A DNA stretch of 64,000 nucleotides from NCBI RefSeq assembly GCF_008364685.1, contig NZ_VTTL01000005.1:186001-250000 (forward strand), read 5' to 3'. Every line of letters begins with the position of its first letter. Position 1 is the stretch's first letter. A model generated the notes under the pieces. The model was not told the origin of the DNA, made no database searches, and saw nothing but the letters and a program-made list of their open reading frames with translations. The stretch is from Xanthobacter oligotrophicus. Its GTDB lineage: Bacteria; Pseudomonadota; Alphaproteobacteria; Rhizobiales; Xanthobacteraceae. A program made the translations under genes and the position numbers. Shown piece by piece: positions 1-10,423 of the stretch.

Positions 1-465
1 GACGGCGACGCCGCCGTCCTCGACCACGACCTTGGAGGCGAAGGTGCCCTGGGGCCAGCCCAGCAGGGCGGCGAGCATCTGGCCGGTCTGGTTGCAGTCG
101 TCGTCGATGGCCTGCTTGCCGAGGATGACGAGGCCGGGGGCTTCCTCGCCCACCACGCCCTTGAGGATCTTGGCCACCGCGAGCGGTTCCACCACGCCGT
201 CGACCTTCACCAGGATGCCGCGGTCGGCGCCCATGGCCAGCGCCGTGCGCAGGGTTTCGGAGGCTTGGGCCGGGCCGATGGAGACGGCGATCACCTCGGT
301 AGCCTTGCCGGCTTCCTTCAGGCGGAGCGCCTCTTCCACCGCGATCTCGTCGAACGGGTTCATGGACATCTTGACGTTGGCGAGCTCCACGCCCGACCCG
401 TCCGATTTCACCCGGACCTTCACGTTGTAATCCACCACCCGCTTAACGGGCACCAGGATCTTCAT
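1..465 (-). CDS. etfB: Electron transfer flavoprotein subunit beta (partial)
   Basis: Beta subunit of the FAD/AMP-binding electron transfer flavoprotein, which carries electrons from acyl-CoA dehydrogenases to ETF:quinone oxidoreductase. The N-terminal 155 residues are visible, starting [18 protein letters not shown], with the family signatures [16 protein letters not shown] and later [18 protein letters not shown]. The 3' end runs off the left edge of the window. The ATG at 463-465 is preceded by a GGGGAG ribosome site. etfA normally follows downstream, which would be outside the window. A recognisable -35/-10 pair lies about 110 bases upstream. The acyl-CoA dehydrogenase at 27 kb is a likely electron donor. 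Confidence 0.95.
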   Translation of the reverse strand, partial: MKILVPVKRVVDYNVKVRVKSDGSGVELANVKMSMNPFDEIAVEEALRLKEAGKATEVIAVSIGPAQASETLRTALAMGADRGILVKVDGVVEPLAVAKILKGVVGEEAPGLVILGKQAIDDDCNQTGQMLAALLGWPQGTFASKVVVEDGGVAV

Positions 466-572
466 AGAGGCGTGCTCCCCGTTCCCGAAATATTGACCGG
501 CGGTCGAAAAATCGCGCCGGTCTTCCAGTCTTCCGCGTCGTCCCTGCATTGCAGCATTTTGTGCGGGCCGGC

Positions 573-601
573 AACGTAGGAGGGGCCAGAAAGTGTGTCA
601 A
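573..601 (-). promoter_or_regulatory. Probable sigma-70 promoter of etfB
   Basis: Reading the minus strand, a perfect -35 TTGACA (601-596) and a -10-like TACGTT (578-573) are separated by 17 bases. They sit in the gap between etfB and the rhomboid gene and point into etfB. The call rests on sequence resemblance only. Confidence 0.5.
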
Positions 602-645
602 CGCTCGCGCTTTCAAGGTCTCCTAAAGTCGGCCTCGTCGCCCTT

Positions 646-1377
646 TCACGGCTCGTTCTTGCGCGGCGCCGGGCGGCTCGGTACGCCGGAGGGATCGGGA
701 TCCAGAAGCGCCACCCCGCGCTGACGCATCACCGTCACCAGCAGCGCGCCGGCAAGGAAGCCGCCCACATGGGCCCACCAGGCGGTGTCGTGGTCGTCGC
801 TCACCAGGATCTGCCAGATCTGGAGCGTGAACCACGCGCCTATGGCCCAGTAGGCCGGCACGCGCAGCGGGATCTTCATGAGCACCAGCGCCCACAGGCG
901 GATGTTGGGGTGCAGGACCAGATAGGCCGCGATCACTCCCGCCACCGCGCCGGAGGCTCCCACCAGCGGCGCTTCCGAGGCGGGGTTCGCCAGCACGTGG
1001 GCGCTCGCCGCCAGCGCGCCGCATAACAGATAGAAGGCGAGGAAGCGGATGTGGCCGAGCGCGTCTTCCACGTTGTCGCCGAACACGAACAGGAACGCCA
1101 TGTTGCCGATGAGGTGCAGCCAGCCGCCGTGCAGGAACATGTAGGTGACAAGGCTGAACGGCGCGGGAATGCGCGCATAGCCTTCCGGCAGCACCGCTTC
1201 CCCCGTCACGACCGCCGGAATGGTGCCGAAGGTCAGCGTGCCGGCCTCGCTTACCGTCCCGAAGGCGCCGTGCTGCAGCGCCAGGAACACGAACAGGTTG
1301 AGCGCCAGCAGCGCCCAGGTGACGTAGGCGTGCCGCACATGCTCCAGCGGGTTGGCGTCGGCGATGGGGAGGAACAT
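646..1377 (-). CDS. Rhomboid family intramembrane serine protease
   Basis: A polytopic inner-membrane protein of 243 residues with the rhomboid signatures: a GASGAVAG motif carrying the predicted nucleophile Ser142, a histidine at 203 in the last helix (WAHVGGF), and the HGGWLHLIGNM loop near 83-93. Rhomboids cleave transmembrane segments of partner proteins within the bilayer; the substrate cannot be told from sequence. The length matches the short bacterial class. The ATG at 1377 gives a natural start with a cytosolic N-terminus. The ribosome site is weak (GGAAG). It is separated from the adenosyltransferase upstream by a gap holding a 45-bp palindromic repeat, so it is probably its own transcript. 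Confidence 0.9.
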   Translation of the reverse strand: MFLPIADANPLEHVRHAYVTWALLALNLFVFLALQHGAFGTVSEAGTLTFGTIPAVVTGEAVLPEGYARIPAPFSLVTYMFLHGGWLHLIGNMAFLFVFGDNVEDALGHIRFLAFYLLCGALAASAHVLANPASEAPLVGASGAVAGVIAAYLVLHPNIRLWALVLMKIPLRVPAYWAIGAWFTLQIWQILVSDDHDTAWWAHVGGFLAGALLVTVMRQRGVALLDPDPSGVPSRPAPRKNEP

Positions 1378-1430
1378 GGCCCAGGGTCTTCCACGGGCGC
1401 CCGGTGCGCGCCCATGGCCTGAAGCCTAGA

Positions 1431-1475
1431 GCATTTTCGGATGGAGGAGGCAGCGGTTCGCCGGAAGAAAATGCG
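1431..1475. repeat. Dispersed palindromic intergenic element, copy 1
   Basis: About 45 bases beginning GCATTTTC and ending GAAAATGC, with a conserved inner GGTTCGC. It has the same framework as the elements at 52724-52769 and 54451-54495. Ends are complementary, so it can fold as an imperfect hairpin. Elements of this style are widespread between genes in Hyphomicrobiales. Confidence 0.6.
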
Positions 1476-1518
1476 CCGGGATGACGCACAGGAAGAGCCG
1501 CTCCGCCCCGCCTCATCC

Positions 1519-2100
1519 TCAGGCGCGGCTGGCCCCCGGCACCCAGAGCACGTCGGCGGCGCCGCGGGCATTGGCGTAGCGGCCGGCCACGAACAGCAGG
1601 TCCGACAGGCGGTTCACATATTGGATGGCCGGCCCGCCCACGGTCTCGTCCGGCTGGTGCGACAGCTCCACCATGATGCGCTCGGCGCGCCGGCAGACGG
1701 TGCGGGCGAAATGCAGGTGGGCGGATGCCGGCGTTCCCGCCGGCAGGATGAAGGAGGTGAGGGGCGACAGCTCGGCATTGAGGGTGTCGATGTCGGTCTC
1801 CAGCCGGGTCACCTGCGCCGGAATGATGCGTAGCGCCGTGCCCGGCGCCTCGTCCGCCTTCGGGGGTACGCACAGGTCGGCGCCGAGATCGAACAGGTCG
1901 TTCTGCACACGCATGAGTGTGGAATCTAGCACCGCTTCGCCCGAAAGATGCAGGCGGGCGAGGCCGATGGCGGCGTTGGTCTCGTCCACCGCGCCGTAGG
2001 CGTCCACCCGCAGGTCGTACTTGGGAACCCGCGCGCCGGTGCCGAGCCCGGTGGTGCCGTCGTCGCCGGTGCGCGTGTAGATCTTGTTCAGCTTCACCAT
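1519..2100 (-). CDS. Cob(I)alamin adenosyltransferase, PduO type
   Basis: Transfers the 5'-deoxyadenosyl group of ATP to the cobalt of cob(I)alamin or cob(I)yrinic acid a,c-diamide, making coenzyme B12. The N-terminal ATP loop is clear (KIYTRTGDDGTTGLGTG, about residues 6-22), followed by RVDAYGAVDETNA and, towards the C-terminus, the helix RTVCRRAERIMVEL. The length of 193 residues is normal for the PduO class. The ATG at 2100 has a GAGAGGGA site. The next two genes downstream on the same strand (rhomboid) and upstream (small membrane protein) have no evident B12 role, so it is not in a cobalamin operon here. Confidence 0.92.
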   Translation of the reverse strand: MVKLNKIYTRTGDDGTTGLGTGARVPKYDLRVDAYGAVDETNAAIGLARLHLSGEAVLDSTLMRVQNDLFDLGADLCVPPKADEAPGTALRIIPAQVTRLETDIDTLNAELSPLTSFILPAGTPASAHLHFARTVCRRAERIMVELSHQPDETVGGPAIQYVNRLSDLLFVAGRYANARGAADVLWVPGASRA

Positions 2101-2142
2101 CTGGTTGCAGTCCCTCTCATCGGCCCCGATCGGCGTCCCGGT

Positions 2143-2337
2143 TCACCGCCCCATGGCGAAGATGGTGATCATCACCAGGATGATGGCGCCGAACTGGAAC
2201 AGCACGCGCAGCTGCATGAGCCGCTGGGAGCGCTGGGGCGAGCCGCCCGAGGCGACATTGAACAGGCCGAGGATCAGCACCCCGGCCACCAGGGCCAGGG
2301 CCAGCGGGATGAAGAGATAGATGGACCAGTGGAGCAT
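2143..2337 (-). CDS. Twin transmembrane protein (HIG1-like)
   Basis: A 64-residue protein with two hydrophobic helices (about 5-25 and 42-62) joined by a short basic loop containing QRSQRLMQLRVLFQF. This matches the 'twin transmembrane protein' family with a HIG1-type fold that is common beside core genes in alphaproteobacteria. Its function is not established; HIG1 relatives in mitochondria associate with respiratory supercomplexes, so a respiratory role is only a guess. It lies 30 bases after tspO and 42 bases before the adenosyltransferase, so the three may be cotranscribed. Confidence 0.75.
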   Translation of the reverse strand: MLHWSIYLFIPLALALVAGVLILGLFNVASGGSPQRSQRLMQLRVLFQFGAIILVMITIFAMGR

Positions 2338-2367
2338 GGCGGACCTCGGGGACGCGGTAGGGCCGCG

Positions 2368-2874
2368 TCAGTTGAGGAGGACGATGGATGCATTCAAGGT
2401 GGAGGCGTAGCACACCCAGGCGAGATAGGGCACCAGCAGCCCTCCCGCCGTGCGGTCCACCCGGAAGGTGGCCCGCAGCGAGAGCGCCAGCACGACGATG
2501 AGCGCGAGGATGATGATGAGCCCCGCCACCGGCGCGTGCAGCCCGAAGAACACGGGAGACCACACCGCATTCAGCGCCAGCTGGCCGAGGAACAGGCCGA
2601 TGGCGGTGCGCCGCGCCGGCGACGGCGCGACCTTGTCCCACAGCCGCCAGAGCGACAGCGCCATCAGGATGTAGAGGATGGTCCAGGCGATGGGGAACGC
2701 CGCGTTGGGCGGGGTCCACGCCGGCTTGTGAAGACCCTGGTACCAGCCGGGAATGGCGGGGGCGGTGACGGCGCCGCCCACCGCCGCAACCACCCCCACC
2801 AGCGCAAGACAGGCAAGGAGCCTCAGCCGCGAGATGGCGCAGGGGGAGAAGAACCTCGATTGGATCAGGGACAT
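2368..2874 (-). CDS. tspO: TspO/MBR family tryptophan-rich sensory protein
   Basis: A five-helix outer/inner membrane protein of the translocator family that binds porphyrins and related ligands. Visible signatures: GWYQGLHKPAWTPPN after the first helix, the conserved WTILYILMALSLWRLW, QLALNAVWSPVFFG, and PYLAWVCYASTLNASI at the C-terminus. The length of 168 residues is typical once the N-terminal extension before the first helix is included. In Rhodobacter TspO modulates photosynthesis and tetrapyrrole genes; the role here is inferred to be tetrapyrrole or stress related. The ATG has an AGGTGG site. Confidence 0.92.
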   Translation of the reverse strand: MSLIQSRFFSPCAISRLRLLACLALVGVVAAVGGAVTAPAIPGWYQGLHKPAWTPPNAAFPIAWTILYILMALSLWRLWDKVAPSPARRTAIGLFLGQLALNAVWSPVFFGLHAPVAGLIIILALIVVLALSLRATFRVDRTAGGLLVPYLAWVCYASTLNASIVLLN

Positions 2875-3063
2875 GGACCACCTTTCGCGTTCAAAACTGA
2901 GCCGGGGGCCGGTGGGCCTGACGCCCCGGCCCCCGGCTCAGCCCGCGCGGCGCTTGAGCGAAGCCCTCTCGCGGATCCCGTCGAAGACCGGAGCCGTCGG
3001 CATTATTCGAACGCGGTGCCGGGGTGGATCGTTTCCTGGGAACCCTTAGCCTGTGGCCATGGT

Positions 3064-3510
3064 TCAGGCCGCGATGTGGCGGCCGATCTCCTCCACCGGC
3101 AGCTTTACGAGGTCCTTGGCGATTTCCCCGTCCACCCGGCCCTTGACCTTGGCGCTCAGCGCGCCGCGCAGGGTGCCGAGCGCGCGCGGCGGCGCCACGA
3201 GGAGGATGCGCTCCGGCGCGGTGCCAGCCTCCACCATCACGCCGATCCGTGCGGCCACGCGGCCGAGAAACGCCGCCTCTGCCTGCGCGTGCAGGTCGGT
3301 CTCCTCCATGGCGCTGCGGGCGGTGGTGGCGGATTCGTGCACGCGGCCGGGCCGGTCAGTACCGAGCGCGGCGGTGCCGGCATGGGGCTCGTCGTAGCTT
3401 TCGAGGACGCTGAGCTGCGGGACGAGGGCGGTGCCGGCATCGGCCAGAAGGATGGCCTTGGCGCCGTCGCAGACCACCACCAGGCGGTGGGCCTTGTCGT
3501 GCTTCGTCAT
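3064..3510 (-). CDS. Host attachment family protein
   Basis: A 148-residue soluble protein of the family named 'protein required for attachment to host cells' (Pfam PF10116). It has the usual N-terminal strand with WVVxxDGxxA-like sequence (LVVVCDGAKAILLADAG), a central variable segment rich in small residues, and a C-terminal half ILLVAPPRALGTLRGAL...VKGRVDGEIAKDLVKLPVEEI. The family name comes from an Agrobacterium plant-attachment phenotype; the biochemical activity is unknown. A GGGAGG site precedes the ATG. It stands alone between two gaps of about 190 and 240 bases. Confidence 0.85.
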   Translation of the reverse strand: MTKHDKAHRLVVVCDGAKAILLADAGTALVPQLSVLESYDEPHAGTAALGTDRPGRVHESATTARSAMEETDLHAQAEAAFLGRVAARIGVMVEAGTAPERILLVAPPRALGTLRGALSAKVKGRVDGEIAKDLVKLPVEEIGRHIAA

Positions 3511-3751
3511 GTGCTGCCTCCCGTTGTTATTTTGCCGGCGCCGTGGTCAGCGACACCGGATGCGGCGCGATTCTAGACGCCCTGCCGCCCGGACACCTTG
3601 ACTGTGCCGCCTTGATATGGCGCATCCTGCGACTTTGTGCCGGCATGGGGGCGCTTGCCGCCATCAAAGGCGCGTGAGACCATTTTCGATACGGAAACCC
3701 CAAGGCCGCTTGGTCGTTCCACAGCATGGGTTCAGGAGGGGAGGCCTCGCG

Positions 3752-4051
3752 ATGCCATTTCTCGTTCGTTTCCTGCTGCGGCATGCGGTGATCGGGGTGG
3801 GCGTGGCCGCCGTCTTCGTCGCCCTTCTCGCCGCCTTCGACGTGGCGCACCTGGGGACCTTGTTCGCCACCTCTTCCGATGGCCCGCTGGCGCTGGTCGT
3901 GCTCACCCTGGCCCTCGGCGTGACCTTCGGCAGCGTGCAGATGGGCTTTGCCGTGATGCTCATGAGCGACAAGGACGAGCCGCCGCGCGGCCGGCGCATC
4001 CGCCTCATCCGTCTGATGCCGCGGCTCGCCCGGGTGCACGCGGGCCGCTGA
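3752..4051 (+). CDS. Small membrane protein, function unknown
   Basis: A 99-residue protein starting at MPFLVRFLLRHAVIG (position 3752; an AGGGGAGG site is about 8 bases upstream). Two hydrophobic segments, about residues 12-30 and 45-70, suggest two membrane helices, followed by a basic tail rich in arginine (RGRRIRLIRLMPRLARVH). The upstream in-frame extension to 3617 lacks a ribosome site and reads like noncoding sequence. I do not recognise the family. It faces the opposite way from its neighbours. Confidence 0.7.
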   Translation: MPFLVRFLLRHAVIGVGVAAVFVALLAAFDVAHLGTLFATSSDGPLALVVLTLALGVTFGSVQMGFAVMLMSDKDEPPRGRRIRLIRLMPRLARVHAGR

Positions 4052-4146
4052 GGCGGCCGCAGGCGAAAGCCTGCGCCCAAGTTCGGGATGTAAACCGTCG
4101 CGCCATTTGACTGGCCGGGCATTGCCTGGCCTTTTCGTTTCCCGGC

Positions 4147-6489
<2,343 letters not shown>

Positions 6490-6588
6490 GGGCTCTCCTT
6501 CGAATTCGGGGCACGCCCCATAGCGGAGCAATGGGGCGCTGTCACGATGAGGTAACCAGGCGCCGCCGCCCGCGGTGGAAAAGCCGCC

Positions 6589-6909
6589 TCAGAACAGGTT
6601 CAGCCCCGGCGGCAGGGCGAGGCCCCCGGTGAGGCTCTTCATCTTCTCCTGCATCACCCGCTCGGCCTTGACGCGGGCATCGCCCAGGGCGGCGACGAGG
6701 AGGTCTTCCAGGATCTCCACCTCGTCCGGCTTCGCCAGCGAGGGATCGATGCGCACGGCCTTGCACTCGCCCTTGGCGGTGACGCGCACGGTGACGAGGC
6801 CGCCGCCGGAGGCGCCTTCCACCTCCACCTGTTCCAGCTCCGCCTGCATCTGCTGCATGCGTTCCTGAAGCTCCTTGGCCTGCTTCATCATCCCCATCAG
6901 GTCGCGCAT
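6589..6909 (-). CDS. ybaB: YbaB/EbfC family nucleoid-associated protein
   Basis: A 106-residue DNA-binding protein with the family pattern: [19 protein letters not shown] (helix), [18 protein letters not shown] (strands), and [14 protein letters not shown] (helix). It forms dimers that bind DNA without strong sequence preference. The start at 6909 is supported by AGGAGAG upstream; a longer in-frame version reads back into dnaX. It follows dnaX by 55 bases, the usual partnership. recR, which commonly follows ybaB, is not here: tex follows instead. Confidence 0.95.
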   Translation of the reverse strand: MRDLMGMMKQAKELQERMQQMQAELEQVEVEGASGGGLVTVRVTAKGECKAVRIDPSLAKPDEVEILEDLLVAALGDARVKAERVMQEKMKSLTGGLALPPGLNLF

Positions 6910-6964
6910 GGCTTCATCTCTCCTGTCGTGGCGCGCGGCTGCGCTCTGGCGCCGCGCGGGCTGG

Positions 6965-8842
6965 TCAGTATTCGAGTTCGTCGTCGGCGCCGGGACCGGC
7001 ATAAAGGTCCTCTTCCGAGGGGGCGAGGACCTCGGTGTCGATGGGCGCTTCTTCGCGGGTGCGCACGTCCACCACCTCGGCGCCGGGGAAGCGGGCGAGC
7101 ACGGCGGCCACCAGCGGATGTGCCTTGATGCCTTCTTCCCGCTCGGCCTTCACCGCCGCATTCTCCTCCGCCAAGGTCGGCCCGCCCGCCTGCGAGGAAA
7201 TGGAAACCAGCCAGCGCCGGCCGGTCCAGTCCGACAGCTTGCGGGAGAGATCCTGGATGACACTGGCGGGGGCGCCGGGCACCAGCGCCACCTCGATGCG
7301 TCCCTCCTCCACGTGCACCGGCCGCAGCGAGGTCTCGACGGCGTGCTTCAGGGCCAGGTCGCGCTTGGCGGCGACGTACTGCGCCACGTCGGCCAGGCTT
7401 GCGAGGCGGGGACCCGCCGCCGGCGCCGCAACGGCCGCGACCGGCGCGGGCTGCATCTGCGGCCGGGCCTCGGCGGGGCGAGGGGCGAGGGACAGCCGCG
7501 CGCCGCCGCCCCCTCCACCACCACCGCCCGAGGGGGCGGAGGGCGGCGCCGGGGCGTCGGTAACCGGCTGGTCCTTCAGGCGCCGCAGGGCTTCGTCCGG
7601 GGTGGGCAGGTCGGTGGCGTAGCCGAGGCGCACCAGCGCCATTTCCGCCGCCTGGGCGGGCTTGGGGGCCTGCTGCACCTCGCCGATGCCCTTGGTGAGC
7701 ATCTGCCACGCCCGCGCTAGCACCCGCATGGACAGGCCCTGGGCCATCTCCAGCCCGCGCACGCGCTCGGCTTCCACGAGGGCTGCATCCTGCGCCGCGT
7801 CGGGCATGATCTTGAGGCGGGTGACCAGATGGGTGAATTCGGCCAGATCCGTGAGGATCACCGCCGGGTCGGCGCCGGCATCGTACTGGTCGCGAAATTC
7901 GGCGAGCGCGCGGGCCATCTCGCCCTTCATCAGCGCCTCGAACAGGTCGATGACGCGGCCCTTGTCGGCAAGGCCGAGCAGCCGCCGCACCTCTTCCGCG
8001 CCCACCGTGCCACCGCCATGGGCGATGGCCTGATCGAGCAGGGACAGGCTGTCGCGCACTGAGCCTTCGGCCGCCCGCGCCACGATGGCGAGCGCCTCCG
8101 GCTCGATGGTGACGCCTTCCTTGGCGCAGATGCCGGACAGATGCGCCGCCAGCTCGCTCGCTTCCACCCGCCTGAGGTCGAAGCACTGGCAGCGCGACAG
8201 CACGGTGACCGGCACCTTGCGGATCTCGGTGGTGGCGAAGATGAACTTCACATGCTCCGGCGGCTCTTCCAGCGTCTTCAGCAGGCCGTTGAAGGCCGCC
8301 GTGGAGAGCATGTGCACTTCATCGATGATGTAGACCTTGTAGCGCGCCATCACCGGGCGGTAGCGGGCGCTTTCGATGATCTCGCGGATGTCGTTGATGG
8401 AGGTGTTGGACGCCGCGTCCATCTCCATCACGTCCACATGGCGGGATTCGATGATGTCGCGGCACTGCCTGCCCATGACCGAGAGATCGAGGCTCGGCCC
8501 GCCAGCGCCGCCATCCATGGGCTCGTAATTAAGCGCGCGGGCGAGGATGCGCGCGGTGGTGGTCTTGCCCACGCCGCGCACGCCGGTAAGGATATAGGCC
8601 TGCGCGATGCGCCCCGAGGAGAAGGCATTTCTCAGGGTGCGGACCATGGCCTCCTGGCCGATGAGGTCCGTGAAATTCTGCGGGCGGTATTTGCGGGCCA
8701 GCACCCGATAGGCGGCGGGGGCCGGCGCGAGGGCCTCCGGGGTCGGAGCCGGTCGCGCGGCAGCGGACGGGGCGCCGAGGTCCAGGCCTAGCCCCGGATT
8801 TGGCCCGTCGTCGTCCGGGTGCGCGTGGGTGTCCTCGCTCAT
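6965..8842 (-). CDS. dnaX: DNA polymerase III subunit gamma/tau
   Basis: The clamp-loader ATPase, 625 residues. An acidic N-terminal extension of about 40 residues precedes [20 protein letters not shown]. The Walker A motif GVRGVGKT is at 87-94, Walker B is in [11 protein letters not shown], and the sensor is in LKTLEEPP. The C-terminal tau part has a Pro/Ala-rich linker with a nine-glycine run and ends in an acidic tail. The four-cysteine zinc module found in E. coli DnaX is reduced to a single Cys here, which I believe is usual in rhizobial relatives. The ffs RNA gene lies upstream on the same strand. Confidence 0.97.
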   Translation of the reverse strand: MSEDTHAHPDDDGPNPGLGLDLGAPSAAARPAPTPEALAPAPAAYRVLARKYRPQNFTDLIGQEAMVRTLRNAFSSGRIAQAYILTGVRGVGKTTTARILARALNYEPMDGGAGGPSLDLSVMGRQCRDIIESRHVDVMEMDAASNTSINDIREIIESARYRPVMARYKVYIIDEVHMLSTAAFNGLLKTLEEPPEHVKFIFATTEIRKVPVTVLSRCQCFDLRRVEASELAAHLSGICAKEGVTIEPEALAIVARAAEGSVRDSLSLLDQAIAHGGGTVGAEEVRRLLGLADKGRVIDLFEALMKGEMARALAEFRDQYDAGADPAVILTDLAEFTHLVTRLKIMPDAAQDAALVEAERVRGLEMAQGLSMRVLARAWQMLTKGIGEVQQAPKPAQAAEMALVRLGYATDLPTPDEALRRLKDQPVTDAPAPPSAPSGGGGGGGGGARLSLAPRPAEARPQMQPAPVAAVAAPAAGPRLASLADVAQYVAAKRDLALKHAVETSLRPVHVEEGRIEVALVPGAPASVIQDLSRKLSDWTGRRWLVSISSQAGGPTLAEENAAVKAEREEGIKAHPLVAAVLARFPGAEVVDVRTREEAPIDTEVLAPSEEDLYAGPGADDELEY

Positions 8843-8990
8843 GAAGCTGCCTTTGGGGATGTGCAGGGGATGCCTACCCTACGATGCACCTGCCCCATAC
8901 ATAGCATCGCGGTCGCCCGCGTCGATGGGCGGGCCGGCAAAACCGCCGCCGGCCTGCCGCGCTTAAGCGCCGGCGCTCACCTGCCGGCGT

Positions 8991-9254
8991 TCACTTGGCC
9001 TTGGGGGCCTCGACCTTCGGCGCGTCGGCCTTCGGGGCGTCAGCCTTGGGCGCTTCCGCGGCGGGGACGCGGATGCAGACGTAGCGGCGATAGCCCTCGG
9101 CCACGGCTTCCTTGTGCCTGGCATCGAGCCGGGCGGGCACGTTCTTGGCGATGGCGGCCTTGCAGGCCTCCTCGGTGGGATAGGAGTTGTCGCGGTTGAC
9201 CACCGCTTCCGGCTTGACGAGGGCGCTGAGGACGAGGACGACGACGACCCACAT
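8991..9254 (-). CDS. Small membrane-anchored protein with PKAD repeats
   Basis: An 87-residue protein starting MWVVVVLVLSALVKPEAVV, with an excellent AAGGAGG site. The N-terminal hydrophobic stretch is a signal or anchor. The middle holds two cysteines (about 31 and 60) that could form a disulfide, and the tail is a low-complexity EAPKADAPKADAPKVEAPKAK repeat. This looks like a secreted or periplasmic small protein; I do not recognise a family. The long in-frame extension upstream runs through ffs and is not coding. Confidence 0.7.
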   Translation of the reverse strand: MWVVVVLVLSALVKPEAVVNRDNSYPTEEACKAAIAKNVPARLDARHKEAVAEGYRRYVCIRVPAAEAPKADAPKADAPKVEAPKAK

Positions 9255-9459
9255 GGGATCCTCCTTGGAAAGGTGGCTAGTCTTATCCCCAAATCCGAAC
9301 CGGATTGCGACCGGGGCGCGGCAATTCACAGGGCGAGGAGGGGAGGAGCGGGGAAGAGCCAACGCCCAAGTCGTAACGCCCAGGCTCCCCACGCCAAAGA
9401 CCCCCCGCGCACCTTGACGGCGCTGCGGGCGGGACCTTGCGATGCGAGGATCGAGAGGT

Positions 9460-9554
9460 GGGAGGCTGGACGAAGACCCGAGTCGGGCTCGTTGGGGCTG
9501 CTTCCTTCCGGACCTGACCCGGTTGGCGAGTGGCTCGTCCACCGCCAACCTCCC
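9460..9554 (-). ncRNA. ffs: 4.5S / signal recognition particle RNA, copy 1
   Basis: A 95-nt small SRP RNA read from the minus strand. It contains the universal Ffh-binding loop GTCCGGAAGGAAGCAGC, and its ends (GGGAGG at 9554-9549, CCTCCC at 9465-9460) are complementary and close the hairpin. It lies upstream of dnaX on the same strand, the usual alphaproteobacterial place. A good promoter precedes it. A second copy differing at three positions lies about 760 bases away (10217-10311). This copy is likely the functional one. Confidence 0.95.
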
Positions 9555-9560
9555 GAGCGC

Positions 9561-9589
9561 TATATGGCAGGGGCAGGGGAGGGATGCAA
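9561..9589 (-). promoter_or_regulatory. Promoter of ffs copy 1
   Basis: Minus-strand -35 TTGCAT (9589-9584), 17-base spacer, and -10 CATATA (9566-9561), six bases before the predicted RNA 5' end. The same region is present in front of copy 2 but with a shortened spacer. Confidence 0.6.
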
Positions 9590-9629
9590 GAGGGCGCCAA
9601 AGCCGCGTGTCCACCTTCATCGGCCGTCT

Positions 9630-9650
9630 TGCTCCGGCTTGACCGGAGCA
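9630..9650. repeat. REP-like palindrome, CTTGA loop
   Basis: Stem TGCTCCGG / CCGGAGCA with a CTTGA loop. This is the common alphaproteobacterial short palindrome type. Two more lie at 10058-10078 (opposite orientation) and 10154-10176. Confidence 0.75.
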
Positions 9651-9719
9651 TCCATGGGACCGCTGGCGAAGCGGTCGGCTCCCGGTGCAATGTAGCCGCC
9701 ACCGCAGCGGAGCTTGAGC

Positions 9720-10016
9720 ATGGAGCGGCGCTACTTCGTCTATCTCCTCGCCAGCAAGCCCCGCGGGACGCTCTATGTGGGCGTGACCAATGACCTGACG
9801 CGCCGCGTGTTCGAGCACCGGCTTGGAACCGGACCCGGCTTCACCAGCCGCTACCATGTCCAGCGCCTCGTCTGGTTCGAGATCCACGAGACGGCGATGG
9901 CCGCCATTCAGCGCGAGAAGCGGCTGAAGGCATGGCTGCGGCAGTGGAAAATCGATCTGGTGGAGAAGGACAATCCCGGATGGCGGGACCTGTTCGACGA
10001 GATCGCGCTCGGCTGA
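9720..10016 (+). CDS. GIY-YIG nuclease family protein (UPF0213/YhbQ-like)
   Basis: A 98-residue single-domain protein with the GIY-YIG core: YFVYLLAS (first strand), TLYVGVTNDLTRRVFEHR (second strand with the catalytic-type Arg and the following His), then FTSRYHVQRLVWFE and REKRLKAWLRQWKIDLVEKDNP. Proteins of this size are predicted DNA endonucleases; a cellular job is not established. The ATG at 9720 is preferred, with GGAG seven bases upstream; a TTG two codons earlier is possible. The gene sits between two ffs copies and among palindromic repeats. Confidence 0.9.
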   Translation: MERRYFVYLLASKPRGTLYVGVTNDLTRRVFEHRLGTGPGFTSRYHVQRLVWFEIHETAMAAIQREKRLKAWLRQWKIDLVEKDNPGWRDLFDEIALG

Positions 10017-10057
10017 AGCATGGTCCCGCCCAGCGCGGTGCCCGGCGGGGCGATGGA

Positions 10058-10078
10058 CCCTCCGGTCAAGCCGGAGGG
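10058..10078. repeat. REP-like palindrome, TCAAG loop (inverted orientation)
   Basis: Stem CCCTCCGG / CCGGAGGG with a TCAAG loop, the reverse complement of the CTTGA loop in the neighbouring elements. It lies 41 bases after the GIY-YIG stop codon and may also act as a transcript end. Confidence 0.7.
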
Positions 10079-10153
10079 CGACGGTGGGAGGAAAGCCCCG
10101 TCATGGGAAGGCCCCCGGCGCTCGTGCCGCGCCCTCCATCCCAAACCGCCGTC

Positions 10154-10176
10154 ATGCTCCGGCTTGACCGGAGCAT
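10154..10176. repeat. REP-like palindrome, CTTGA loop
   Basis: Perfect stem ATGCTCCGG / CCGGAGCAT around CTTGA. The flanking GTC..ATCCAT resembles the element at 9630-9650. With the inverted copy at 10058 it forms a paired arrangement. Confidence 0.75.
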
Positions 10177-10216
10177 CCATCGGCAGAGGGCAGGCGCTTA
10201 TGTGGGGAATAGGGAC

Positions 10217-10311
10217 GGGAGGCTGGACGAAGACCCGAGTCGGGCGCGTTGGGGCTGCTTCCTTCCGGACCTGACCCGGTCGGCGAGTGGCTCGTCCACC
10301 GCGAACCTCCC
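10217..10311 (-). ncRNA. ffs: 4.5S / SRP RNA, copy 2 (possibly silent)
   Basis: A second 95-nt SRP RNA, with the same length, ends and conserved loop as copy 1, differing at three positions spread along the molecule. The upstream region is also related, but the -35 is TCGCAT (10342-10337), the -10 is CATATC (10323-10318), and the spacer has shrunk to 13 bases. Transcription may therefore be weak. It is either a recent duplicate or a remnant of an insertion event at ffs. Confidence 0.88.
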
Positions 10312-10423
10312 ACGCGCGATATGGCAGGGGCGGGGGATGCGAGGGGGCTTTAGCTTGAATTTTGGTTGTCAAAACTGCAACAACCCGTGATAGTTGCGTT
10401 ACCAAGATTCGAATGGGGGGGAG

